DNA from: Entrophospora sp. SA101
Lineage: Eukaryota > Glomeromycota > Glomeromycetes > Entrophosporales > Entrophosporaceae
Direction of reading: 5' to 3'
Length of the DNA stretch: 31,775 bases
Assembly (NCBI GenBank): GCA_958430865.1
Contig: CAUDNR010004348.1
Location: 4,924 to 36,698, forward strand
Shown here piece after piece: positions 9,558 through 20,163 of this stretch (positions are counted from its first letter, which is position 1; every line of letters begins with the position of its first letter). Both the position numbers and the translations under genes were made by a program. The notes under the pieces were generated by a model that was not told the origin of the DNA, ran no database searches, and was given only the letters and a program-made list of their open reading frames with translations.

Positions 9558-11431
9558 AATCCGGTTTGAATCTGGTACTACCGGAAAACCCAGTTCTTTA
9601 AAATAATGTTGGGGATAATTGTCCAAATTTAGAAATGTCTTTGTTCCAGTTTCCAGCCTCACAGTCTTCCAGCGATTAACAAGATAGTCATTTTTTTTAT
9701 CTATTATTTTTTTCTTTGCGTTATTTTGATTTAAAACAGCTTTCTAACTTTCAATCCAAGAAGAAATCTCTCCGAAATAAGTAAAAAATAAAAATTGATG
9801 TATTCGTGTTTTTACTCAAACATAATCATTTAATTAATTAAAATTATTTATTTATTAATAACCAGAGATACCTTTTTGTGTTGATATATTGATAGTATTG
9901 GTAACATGTTATCTTTAAATAATATACGTTATGGTAATTATGTTCGCCGTAATAATAATCAATCTTGACCAATATTCGTAATTATATTATATATTAATAT
10001 ATTAAATTTAAGAAAAGTCAAAGGTAAAGGTAACAATCAAAGCCATCGAATACGTGAAAAACTGCCCTTGGGCATCAAAAAAAAACCGATTCTTTGGAAA
10101 TTACTTTGGGCCCAAATATTTAAAAAATTCTGATATCTCTTAAATACAAAGACTAGCATAACCTCACGATCTAAGTGTATGATGGTGCAATCAAATTTCA
10201 GAGGGTTACGTTGGCTCTAAAATTTGTTAAATTGCATTGTTATCAAGGAGACCGTCAAAGTCTCTCACTTGTTTGAAGCCTCTGACTTGTCGGTAATTCA
10301 CACCTCGTAGAAGAAAGCGCCTACATGTTCATGAAAGGGAAATCTTATTAAATCTGATACACCTAAGATCAATCAATATTTAGATTTAATATCATTATTA
10401 TTCAGAAATAGTTTTTCAAATTTGATTACTTGAATATTTCTTTCATTTTGCGTGGCCTTGGTATTATTGTTACTTGGGTGATGCACTTTATTTATTTGAT
10501 ACAAAAAACAATATACTAATACGTATAATCTGCATGAATTATTGACAGAATCAGGTGTTTGCGTAGAATATACATATTTTTATTGTATTGTCAAATGAAA
10601 AAATCAGAGATTGATTTTAATCGGTTGATTTAACTGATTAAAATTGTTTAATTCATTCTTATCGCAGTACAAATTTAATTTCCACGCAATAGTTTTCAAT
10701 AAGGATTTGAAAAATTGGAATTCTGCCGAAGTCCATTACGTTCTATTGTGACCTCTAAAATTAGCCTTCCTCTCAAAAACCCCATTTTTTATTAAAACAA
10801 TTTGAAAACGTCATTTTGAAATACTTACATATGTGGAGTTTTCCAGCAAAAAACGGGCAAGAGTCTTTCTGACTCAAATTGATTTTTTTGCATAATAATA
10901 TAAATCCATATCGTAGGACTCTAACCGAGGAAAAATTAGTCCCTGTTAACTTGATTAAAAAACTTTGTTAATTGGCAACAAGTTTTAAAATTGAGAACAC
11001 AATGTGAAATTTGCAATTATTATTACCATTTAAAAAGTATATAGATCATTTCTTTTTTGATTATTTATTGATGCTAATACTAATACTAACGAATTCACAC
11101 TGGATGCTGACAATTCCCCGAAAGGTCAATCAGATCTTTAGCTTTTGGAAGGATAGAATATATAGTCCATCAGGAAATTAATTTAGTGTGGATCTGCGTA
11201 AACCTATCTCCATAAAAATTATCTTTACAAAATATCTTGCACTTTCGAAAATTATATATATGTAATTCCTCAAAACAAACTTTTTATAATAATTACCAAA
11301 TTATCTACGAACTTAAACTGTGTAATACTTATACAAGCTTTATATAATATTTTTAATTACTTTTAATAATAATCTAAGTTTTTAATGATAATTGTGTGGT
11401 TCTTGTACAAAACTTACATGATTAATATGGT
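9558..11431. other. Gene-free A+T-rich stretch
   Basis: No coding frame, tRNA or rRNA is recognisable. Stops are dense in all frames on both strands. A short perfect inverted repeat, ATTTTAATC (10614-10622) with GATTAAAAT (10637-10645), is the only local structure I noted and may be chance in this composition. Confidence 0.4.
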
Positions 11432-12235
11432 CCATCTTTTTGTTGTTTTGAGAGGTCTAAAATTTCGCAGTAATGTAGAAACCTAATATATATATATCAC
11501 CATTTGAAAATAATTAATGGTCCTCGTCATACATTTTGCCTAACCTTCGTTTTTCAATTGAAAGAAGTTGCCCCTATGACAAGCCTTCAATTCTTGGTCT
11601 TTTTGAGTGTTCTAAAATTCCACAGTAAGATTAAAACCTAAGGTTTATTATCATGCAAAAATCTTTAATGATTATATATAAATTATACAATTATCGTCAC
11701 GCGTTTCGCCTAGCCTAAAGTCGTTTTCAATTGAAAGAAGCTACTCCCATAACAAGTCCTTCAATTTTTGATCTTTTTGAGTAATCTAAAATTTCACAGT
11801 AAGATAGAAACATAAGGTTTATTATTATGCAAAAATAATTAATAGTTATATAATAAATCATACAACCCTCGCCATACGTTTTATCTAACCTAAAGTCGAT
11901 TTCAATTGAAAGAAGCTGCTCCTATGACAAGTCCTTCAACTTTTGGTCTTTTTGCGTAATCTAAAATTCTATAGTAAGACACAAACCTAAGGTTTATTAT
12001 TATGTAAGATAAATTGTGGCTATATATAAAACATACAATCCTCGTCATATATTTACTTACTTCGTTTTCAATTGAAAAAAACTGTTCCTATGATAAGTCC
12101 TTCGCTATTTGGTCCTTTTGAGCGATCTAAAATTTCATAGTAAGGTAGAAACTCAAGCTTATCATTATGCAAAATTGATTGATGGTTATATATAAAGCAT
12201 ACAATACTCGCCACACATTTGCTTCACTGTTTGGT
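11432..12235. repeat. Degenerate tandem satellite-like array, five units with a period of about 155-175 bp
   Basis: The landmark TCTAAAATT or a close variant, followed by a CA(C/T)AGTAA-like word, occurs at 11456, 11611, 11785, 11960 and 12126, giving spacings of 155, 174, 175 and 166. Each unit also carries a TTTTTGGTCTTTTTGAG-like block, AACCTAAGGTTTATTATTAT, ATATATAAA, a CCTCGCCATACGTTT-like word and TTTCAATTGAAAGAAGCTGC with a following CCTATGACAAGTCCTTC. Units differ by substitutions and small indels, so the array is old. It lies in the middle of an 8-kb block without genes. Confidence 0.85.
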
Positions 12236-12289
12236 GATTCTTGTTCCAACTTTCTCCATTATACTTTGCTTGAATTATTAAAAACCCAA

Positions 12290-12440
12290 GTATTATCTAT
12301 ATACTATTCACTAAAATAAAAATAAATAGGTAATCTATATACTATTATATACCATTCACTAAAATATAAAATAAATGAACTGATCTATCTATGTACTAAT
12401 CACAATCAACAATACATATAAAATAAATGCCTTGATATTT
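12290..12440. repeat. Short degenerate tandem repeat (about 50-bp units)
   Basis: Three imperfect units share ATCTATATACTATT or ATCTATCTATGTACTA, then CACTAAAAT or CACAATCAAC, then ATAAAATAAAT. The repeat is A+T-rich and starts shortly after the larger satellite-like array ends. It may be an unrelated local slippage product. Confidence 0.5.
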
Positions 12441-14520
12441 ACTCTGTTATTTAACGTAAATATAAATACTTGCTTTATGTTCTAATACTTAGTTTTCGCC
12501 CAAAGTTATGATCCAAATAATAATCGGATCTTTTAGAAAAAGCCTTTGCCGATTTTTTTTAATATTAATCACACCAAAAGATAAAATCCTTTGACATAGC
12601 TATTTGTTGAAAAAGTATATACACATTTTTATACTAATAATCATAAGACTCTCTTATTAAGTTGGCAAGTAAAAAGAACTTCTTTACTTTATTGAAGACT
12701 TTTTTGTTTTTTATTTTTTTATTGATCAAAACAGAAAAACAGAAAAGAGCCAATTTTGTATAGATGTAGGACAACGCAATTTATTATAAAGATCTACGCA
12801 AAGTTTAATTTCCTCGTGGATCTATAACAATAATAATAGGATCAATAAGGAGGTGTTCCTAACATATTTCCCTAAAGGTCTGACCTACTCGAAATTGTCC
12901 AAATTAGGTTAGAAATCAAAAACCTTTTAATTATTGAATAATAATAAAAGAAACAAACTCAGGATACTCGAGCATAAATGAAATTCATGAAAACACACGC
13001 TTTCTTACAAACAACATTAGTATATCATACTTTCTTCATCTATATTAAAATCACTGTATTGAAAATCTACATACTCTTCGCTTAAAGTATTAGTGCACTA
13101 ACAAAATTAATGAAAACGTTATTATTATTATTATTATTATACTTGCTTGCATAAACTCGAAGTAAAAGCTGGGAATAATGTAGAAGATATAGATTATTAT
13201 AAAGAAATAATAATAATAACGATCATTTATAAAATTATTTTTATCTTCACCTTGCTAAAAAAAAAGAATTAAATAATAAAAACAATATGGAATAGTCATT
13301 ATAATAATAATAATTAAGATGTAAGAGTAAGTGTTATTTATTATGATTCGTAATAATAAAAAAGAGTTGAAAAATGAAAAACAATATTATTGGAAGCTAC
13401 TGTGTAGTTATTATTGTTGTTGTTATTGATATTTAAAATAATAATATCGGTGTAACGATTTTTTATTGATTTGTGTTAATATTAATCGCGCGGTGTATAT
13501 GGTTTATTTATTACGACAGTGTTGTACGTGAATATACACTAACCTTTTATGCTTGGTTAAATGGCCTGGACTTACAATTTTTACATGATTCATGTGATCG
13601 TGATGTTTTATTAATTAATTATTGGTTAATTATCATCTTTCTTATCTTACACAACCCATGTGTGTTTTAAAAAAAACAAAAAATTATCCAAGAATAATGC
13701 GTTATTGGTTTCATTTACATCAAGTCATTAGTTGAAACAAGTAACCTTTTAAAAGAAACTGCAAATTTCTGCACCAAAGCTGATGAATACAAAGAAGTGA
13801 TTTTTAAGAAATCCTTTGCTTTCCACCAAAGCAAATAAAACCCTACTACTCGTTGTTAATACTAACACCAAACCTCATAGTTCTATACCACCCTGATAAC
13901 AAATAGACAATTAAACCCTACAATTTAATTTCGGATACAAAAGTATTTTATTAAGTTGTGAAAATGTTTTCACATAACAGATTATTTATAAAAAATATTA
14001 ATTTCTGCTCTGAAATATTAAATAATCAAGTTAGTTAATCAATCGGTTGTATTTCATACATGCGACCTAGCCTCTTTTGTAATAATAATTGTGGTAAACC
14101 TTTTGATCATGAAAGAGATTTCTGAATAAATAAATAATGGATTAATAAACAAAATAATGATAATGGATAATACTAGTTCCAACTAACTCAAATAATAATA
14201 ATAAACATATAGAATTTGTCAACGATCTTTCATCTAAGAGATGTTCATAATTTATCTAAAAACAACTTGATCAAACCAATTGAACCTCAATCAAGTAAAC
14301 AATAATTGAGCTTACATGAATGTATCGAAAATATACGACCTTTATCTAGAGTTTTACAAGATGATATAGACAAATCATCTAACTAACTGGATAGTAAGTG
14401 AACTGTTGCCTTTTATCGATGGCTAAAGGTGGAAATTTTAAAAAATTATCAATTTACTTCAACTTTCTACTATAAATTCAAAAATATAAGATATAAATTT
14501 TTAGTAACTTATTTTTAATT
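12441..14520. other. Gene-free stretch with simple repeats
   Basis: I see no gene. A (TTA)n microsatellite occupies about 13119-13140, and further AAT/TAA-rich runs occur between 13190 and 13450. The open frame at 13473-13670 uses a non-ATG start, has no family resemblance and no splice partner, so I do not treat it as a gene. Confidence 0.45.
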
Positions 14521-14523
14521 TTT

Positions 14524-14667
14524 AGAATATGGTCCTTTCCCATTGAAAAGTCTCACATGCATAACTTCACTACTGCACAGATCAGGTACCCTCCCCAGTA
14601 CAGACAAATGAGTCATTTCGAGCACTTTCCTCAGCAGTTTGGGTCTCGGAAAAGTTTAGTACTTTAA
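14524..14667 (+). other. Short G+C-richer open patch, possible exon or transposon scrap
   Basis: A 47-codon open stretch follows a TTTTTAG acceptor-like sequence. It reads through HNFTTAQIRYPPQYRQMSHF and ends at TAA. Its base composition is markedly higher in G+C than everything around it. A second frame over the same bases is also open for about 30 codons. No family is recognised. It could be the last exon of a decayed gene or a fragment of a repeat. Confidence 0.2.
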
Positions 14668-15922
14668 ACTAGTACTAGTTTCAAGGTAGTTTCATTAGGT
14701 CACGCAGGATTAGAAACAATGAATGGAAATTTTCAATTGTTCAATTAAACATAGTCATAATTTTTACTTTAGTCGTGATCTTTTACCTTAATCAATAAAA
14801 CAAGGTTTTTGCTTTCATTACTTTGACTTCATGGTAGTGAATTTAGCAAACAACATTGGTGGTGGTGTTATACACGTAATTAACGCATAATGATAAAATT
14901 TTTGTTGTTTTCTTGATGAAAATTGGACCTTTTTCCCATTCCTCTGGAGTTGAGTTGTTGAGAGTCTTACACGAGATATCACAAATATCATTAAAGAAAA
15001 CCTGAATTTAGAAAAAGGAAAGTATTGTTAACCCTGCCAGTTTTTACAAGTACATTAGAGGGATCCACAATAGTTTTATTATATTAATATGGTAAAGTGC
15101 TGGTGAAAGTTAAAGATATACACTAAATAGTTTCATAATATTGGTCAATAACCAAACGTCAAATTTAAATGATAAGAAATTTCTGAAAAAGGACTTTATT
15201 TGTTTGTCACTTAACTTTTGAACTTTTCATTTATAACAAAAAGATGTTTAAAATTAGATCATTACACTATGAATGCTACGTTTTTAGAAAGTCGATTGAT
15301 GATAAATTGTGATTATAATTAGAATTTTTGTGTAAAAAGTATAATGAATATTTCGTTTTGATTAAAATTAACTCATATAAAACAAGTTTAGAGTATAGAT
15401 TATCTAGCATATAAATATAGATTAATATTACCTTAAATTTTTCAAGATAATAATTTGAGCCTCAAAGAATAACGAGTACTTCAAATGAATATTTGCGCTC
15501 GAACTTATATCATGTGCCGCCAAAATAATTTAAACTTTTCAAGGTATCTATCTATCTGATCCTTTGAATTTCTCATTTGTATATTTGCATTCGAAACAAA
15601 AATAGATTGTCGTTATGTAAATGGTTTATTTTTATGTGAAAATGAATTGGATAAATTTGCCAATTCCATTGATTGATAAACGATTAATAAAGAAATAAAA
15701 CAATCGGAATTTTTTTGTGTTAAAAATAAAATTTCGAATATTTGCACCCAAACATAAATTGCTTATCTTTACGTAAATTCTTTGTTAAAAAAATCATTTA
15801 ACTTAAAATAGACTATTCAGGAATACGTATTGATTTGATCTTATATATAAATACATATATTTGAATTCTCTCTCACGTTTAAATTATTTTGAAAGATATC
15901 TTCAAATAATTTTTCTTTAACA
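14668..15922. other. Upstream region of the AIG1-like GTPase gene
   Basis: No coding frame is supported here. The last few hundred bases are T/A-rich and include TATATATAAATA at 15842-15853, about 70 bp before the ATG at 15923, a plausible core promoter position. No repeat stands out. Confidence 0.35.
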
Positions 15923-17888
15923 ATGTTCATCAAGTTAATAAAAGTTTACAAAAAGTTTCGAGCATTTGTCAGAGGTGAAGATAGTGACGATATAAATGAC
16001 AATCCAAAGCCCCGTGTAGAATATGAAGAATATTATCATGGCAACCAATTCCAGAGCTACCAGGACGTTTTGGATGAATTCGTCAAAGAATGTAATAAAG
16101 AAAGACCGCCTCCATACGATAACTTTAAGCAGAATGATAGCGTCGAATACTTTGATAAAGAACGACTATCAATCAATTCAAATAGTATTAGCGAGGTTGG
16201 TGGTCCACCAGATGTCTACAAAATCCTTTTGGTAGGCGGAACTGGAGTTGGAAAATCAACACTAATTAACGCAATGGCAAATTTCTTTCGGGGTGGCACT
16301 CTTGATAATCTGAAAGTTGTCATTCCAACTAATCATCTCGATGCTACTGAGATAGGTATTAGTATTATATTTAAAAATATTATAAAAAATCACCAAATGT
16401 AGATAATGAATTTAATTTTGAATTTTTTTTCACTATTTCAGGATTCAGAAGCTCCGAAGCTAACAGCAATGATCAAACAAAAAGTCAAACCACAGAATGC
16501 CATACCTATTGCTTCAATCATCCAGAAAATAAAGCTCACAGATTTATTTTCATTGATACTCCAGGATTGAGTGATACGAATGGCGTGGATCAAGATGACA
16601 GGAATATCCACGCGATAATTGATACAGCAATTCGCGTCGGTTCAATATCGGCAATTGTAGTTGTTGCTAATGGAACTGAATCTCGGATGACCGCAACAGC
16701 AAAAAACACTTTGGTTCGCCTGGCAAATAACATACCTAATGCCATTGTCGAGAATAATCTTTTTCTAGTTTTAACAAAGTGTACAGAAATGAGTGCCTCT
16801 TTTTCTGTAAAAGATTTTGCGGCTGATTTTGCAGAGCCAAGTGTTAGTATTAATTAGTAATAACCACTCAATTTAATTAATTATGTATGCATGTATGTCT
16901 ATAGATTACAAATTTCTATATTTTTTATATTTATTTAGGAAACTTTCTATGTGGATAACCAAGCTTTCTGCAATCATCCTAAAACATGGTTAAATGATGA
17001 AGATAAATATAAACGTCTTGACTCACAATGGAAGGAATCCGAAAAAACAATTAATGATATGCTAATAAAAATTTCTCGACTAGCTCCCATCCGAACTATA
17101 GTATTTAAACAAATGAAATCCCTTCGGGACGATATCAAATGTGAGATTCTTAGAACATCCCAAGTCATTGCAAATATTCAAATAATGCATGATCTCCTTG
17201 ATGGTGCTCAAAAGGATAAGAAAAAATATGAAAACTATACAAAAACTGAAGAAGTCACAATTTCGAAAATTGTTGACGCTACTAATCATAGTACAGTTTG
17301 TATTACACATTTTAAGACGAACAATATCTTTTGTCATGAAAATTGTGGACTTAATTTTACTCCAACGCCTGGAGAACATCCATTTAGAGATTGTTATTGC
17401 ATGAACGACTACAAAGTATGCAAAAAATGTGGATGTGGCCCTACGAGGTAATCTCTACTTTCACAATAATGCATTTTTATTTACTTGTGAATAATTCTAA
17501 TTTTATATTATAAATTTTATTCAGTCATTTGCATAAAAGGATTAAAGTAATCAAAGAAACAAAAAAAATTGACAAAGTCCTTGAAGATATGAAAGCGAAA
17601 TATGATGAGCATAAATCTAAGGCAGATAATTACAAAACAAAGCTTGCTGATCTCGAAGCTACTGCCAATAAACAATACACAAATATTCATAAATATTGTG
17701 CTGATCTTAGAAAAGTTTGCACTAGATTTAACTTTGTCGATGAACTTAGTGCAAACATTGAAGTTATAAAACTTGATGCAAGAAATATAAAAAATGTTGA
17801 TTTGCGAGAAAAGTCTGAAGCCGAAATTAAAAAACTTGTAGAATTGGTGAACGAATTGTCTACAAATTCTGGTCTTTCATCCCCATAA
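15923..17888 (+). CDS. AIG1/GIMAP-like P-loop GTPase with Cys/His cluster and coiled coil
   Basis: Four exons join in phase: 15923-16355, 16442-16842, 16939-17447, 17525-17888, giving 568 residues. An acidic, Pro/Tyr-containing N-terminal region (1-96) precedes the GTPase domain. G1 is GGTGVGKS (105-112), G3 is DTPG (183-186), and LTKC (255-258) occupies the G4 place where LTKxD is usual. A helical segment follows, then a likely metal-binding cluster with Cys at 399, 410, 414, 430, 432, 439, 442, 444 and His411. The last 120 residues are Lys/Glu-rich and predicted coiled coil. AIG1-type GTPases in plants and animals act at membranes in immunity and oligomerise on GTP; the fungal role is unknown. 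The ATG follows a stop-rich leader, and AATAAA near 18080 could end the transcript. The P-loop family call is firm; the AIG1 subfamily call is likely. Confidence 0.9.
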
Positions 17889-19256
17889 CCAGTGCCCCCA
17901 GAATAGTCAACATCTCTGGAGCCGTCTTGACTTTCGTACTTTCTTCTTACTTATATTATGATTTAATATATAAAGTTTTTTTTATGTAATTACTTATTAG
18001 ATTATTTTATTGTATCATTTTTACATTGTATTATTTTTACACATTCAATTATATTATTATCAACATGTGCTTTTGTATTAAATAAATCGAGACCAAACAA
18101 TAAATAAATAAATGGCTTTGTTTATGTTATTTATGACATGACGTAGTTCAAAAACTATTTCTTGAAAGATTGATTTACATTGAAAATCGTTTTCTAATAC
18201 TAATTTCCAAGATAATAGTAATTCAACTTCAACCAAACATACATCTCTATCTCTCTTACTCTCACATAAAATTTGTAATTTAGTAATATTTGGGCGTGCA
18301 AAGTTTGATTTCCTATTACTATATCTTTTTTTTCTTTTTCGAATAATTAACATAATAATGACAGAAAATCAGGAAACAAAGAAATTTCGCATGCATGTTC
18401 TACAGGACCTATGCTACAAGCTACATCAGGGAATTTCGAAGTGTGTTAATTTACATTGCTTTTACATCTCTGTTAAATTTATATCAATTTTTAATGTTAT
18501 TTTATAAAATAATTTAAAGTTAATTTCCAGCATAAAAATTTCAATTATGTTGTAACTATAATGAAGTTTAACAATATTTTACAAATTGTTATTAATTGAA
18601 TAACTAGAGTAGCGAGTAATCACCACCACCACCTTTTTTAATATACAGGAAAAAAAACCAAATACAGTCAACCCCCTCTAAGTGTACCCTCCTTGGGAAC
18701 ATGTTACTATTTCTCATGAGCGTGCATTTAGAGAGGGTGTGTATAATTCTAATTTTTATAAATAAATATATATTATGTATCTAATGGAAATATTTCATAT
18801 TTCTATACGAATTAATTAATTTGATTTTTTTTTGCAACACACTGTATATACATAAAAGAATGCAAAACATTATGCTTTATTATTTGTTAAGCATTGTCAA
18901 TTGGCAGGCGATTTTTTAAATTCTAATATTGTTAAATCTTTATAAAATATCTACATCAGCAGAATAATCCAAATAAGGAATCCATAAATGATTTTTTTTT
19001 TCTGAATTGAAAAACCGAGCTGAAAATTTACAGTTTAACCAATTGAGCCAAACCTTAATAAATACTAATTCACATCATTTGTGTTTTCACCAGTAATATT
19101 ATTGTCATTTATAATATTCACATAAGATAGAAACAGGGATTCGAAAAAATTTTGTTTTACTTATGTTTAATTGCAATTTACTATTAAATTTAATCAGATG
19201 CATCAATAATCACATGAATCAATATATAAAACATTGTAAAAAACAAACAAGACATC
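17889..19256. other. Intergenic region with one pogo-type element end
   Basis: Candidate polyadenylation signal AATAAA lies near 18080-18085. Apart from the transposon end at 18663, I see no supported feature. The 91-codon minus-strand frame at 18078-18353 has no family resemblance and lies in the 3' flank of the GTPase gene, so it is probably chance. Confidence 0.4.
18663..18744. mobile_element. Solo end of the CAGTCAACCCCC element family
   Basis: TA followed by CAGTCAACCCCCTCTAAGTG (18665-18684) matches the right end of the element at 7974-8817, read in complement. Within 80 bp the sequence folds back: the CCCTCTAAGTGTACCC region pairs with TGCATTTAGAGAGGGTGTG. The same kind of fold-back subterminal structure occurs in the other copy. 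No partner terminus with GACTGTA was found downstream in the window, so this is a truncated copy. Confidence 0.6.
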
Positions 19257-19863
19257 TCAGGTAGCTTCTTTCCCTTTACAATGAATAGGACATCGTAGAC
19301 GGTTCCTCTTTCCTGGTAATTCCTCTTCATCATAAAAATTATAATCCACACTAAGTGGAGAAGAAGATAGCGATCTTAGTGTTTGTGGGGAAGGAAGTAA
19401 TGATGGTTTATTGTTTGCTTAAGATAATTAATCAAAAAAGTAATTCCTTGCTAAGATCTCTTTCATCAATTGATCAAAAAGGCAATATTTCTTAAATAAA
19501 TGATTTTATCTTGGTATAATAGATAATAATGCATTTTTTGTCTTCATGACAAAAAAAAAGGTAGATATTGATTTTTCCTGTAATTTTTAAATTCATGTTG
19601 GTTTCAACATGGAAGAAGATAGCAGAGAAAATCAAGCACAAGTTAAAAGAAAAAACAGAAGGCCTATCAGGTGTCATTGAAAGTAGAAAGGTTTATACCC
19701 TTGGAAAGAAATAAATACATTCATTGATCTGCAAACACAAAGAAAATGATCATTTGCAATTTAACATCTCTTGAAAATAGAAAATTCCTTCACAAAAATC
19801 AAGTTTAACAAAAGTTGATTTCATGACCTCCTTTACATCAACATCAACATGCCATGTTGACTT
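19257..19863 (-). pseudogene. Decayed gene of unknown family, minus strand
   Basis: Two stretches on the minus strand look coding. The upstream one (19863-19750) is open for 37 codons, reads KSTWHVDVDVKEVMKSTFVK at its start and ends at TGA. The downstream one starts after an ATTACAG acceptor at 19577 and is 107 codons long. It carries three internal TAA stops (19508-19506, 19430-19428, 19421-19419) and ends with ...DEEELPGKRNRLRCPIHCKG before TGA at 19259-19257. The interval holding the last two stops has no GT, so an intron cannot remove them. All three TAA codons could have arisen from CAA (Gln) by one C-to-T change. The plus strand of 19570-19960 also has long open runs, so strand assignment there is less certain. 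I do not recognise the family. Confidence 0.5.
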
Positions 19864-20163
19864 CTTTTTTCCCACCCAACATGATCACATCATGATCAAT
19901 AGAAAGCGTTTATCACAACGTAACCAACTTCGTGAACTGCAAATTCCTTTTTACAAATAAAATTACCAAAAAAGACTCATTTTAAAAAAAGATCAACAAT
20001 TAATCCTGAAATAGAGATTGAATGTTGCACCGGGATTGATTTTGTTGTTTTCTTACATAACATAAAGAAAAGAATTATTTGTTTAAACATCGTCAACTGA
20101 CCATTTTTGTGACATTATCATTTATAATTAGGTTGATTCATTCATCACGGAAAACAAATCAAA
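19864..20163. other. Region upstream of the BTB-TLDc gene
   Basis: Both strands contain short open runs (for example plus-strand NRKRLSQRNQLRELQIPFYK ending before 19960), probably part of the decayed locus next to it. The last 100 bp before the ATG at 20164 are the likely promoter and leader, but no specific element can be named. Confidence 0.3.

Noticed and set aside
13473..13670. 65-codon plus-strand frame
   Set aside because: It lacks an ATG start, has a hydrophobic low-information sequence, and has no homologous look or splice partners in a repeat-rich desert.
16974..17379. Minus-strand and alternative-frame ORFs inside GTPase exon 3
   Set aside because: They are shadows of the coding strand; the plus frame joins in phase with exons 2 and 4 and carries the Cys/His pattern.
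18078..18353. 91-codon minus-strand frame downstream of the GTPase gene
   Set aside because: It overlaps the likely polyadenylation region of that gene, resembles no family, and is not unusually long for chance in a 20-30 percent G+C sequence.
19570..19959. Long nearly open plus-strand frame (...STWKKIAEKIKHKLKEKTEG...NRKRLSQRNQLRELQIPFYK)
   Set aside because: It has stops (TAA, TGA, TAG) clustered where the minus strand is open, and the minus strand shows a coherent acceptor and tail; I kept the minus-strand reading but regard the strand as not fully settled.
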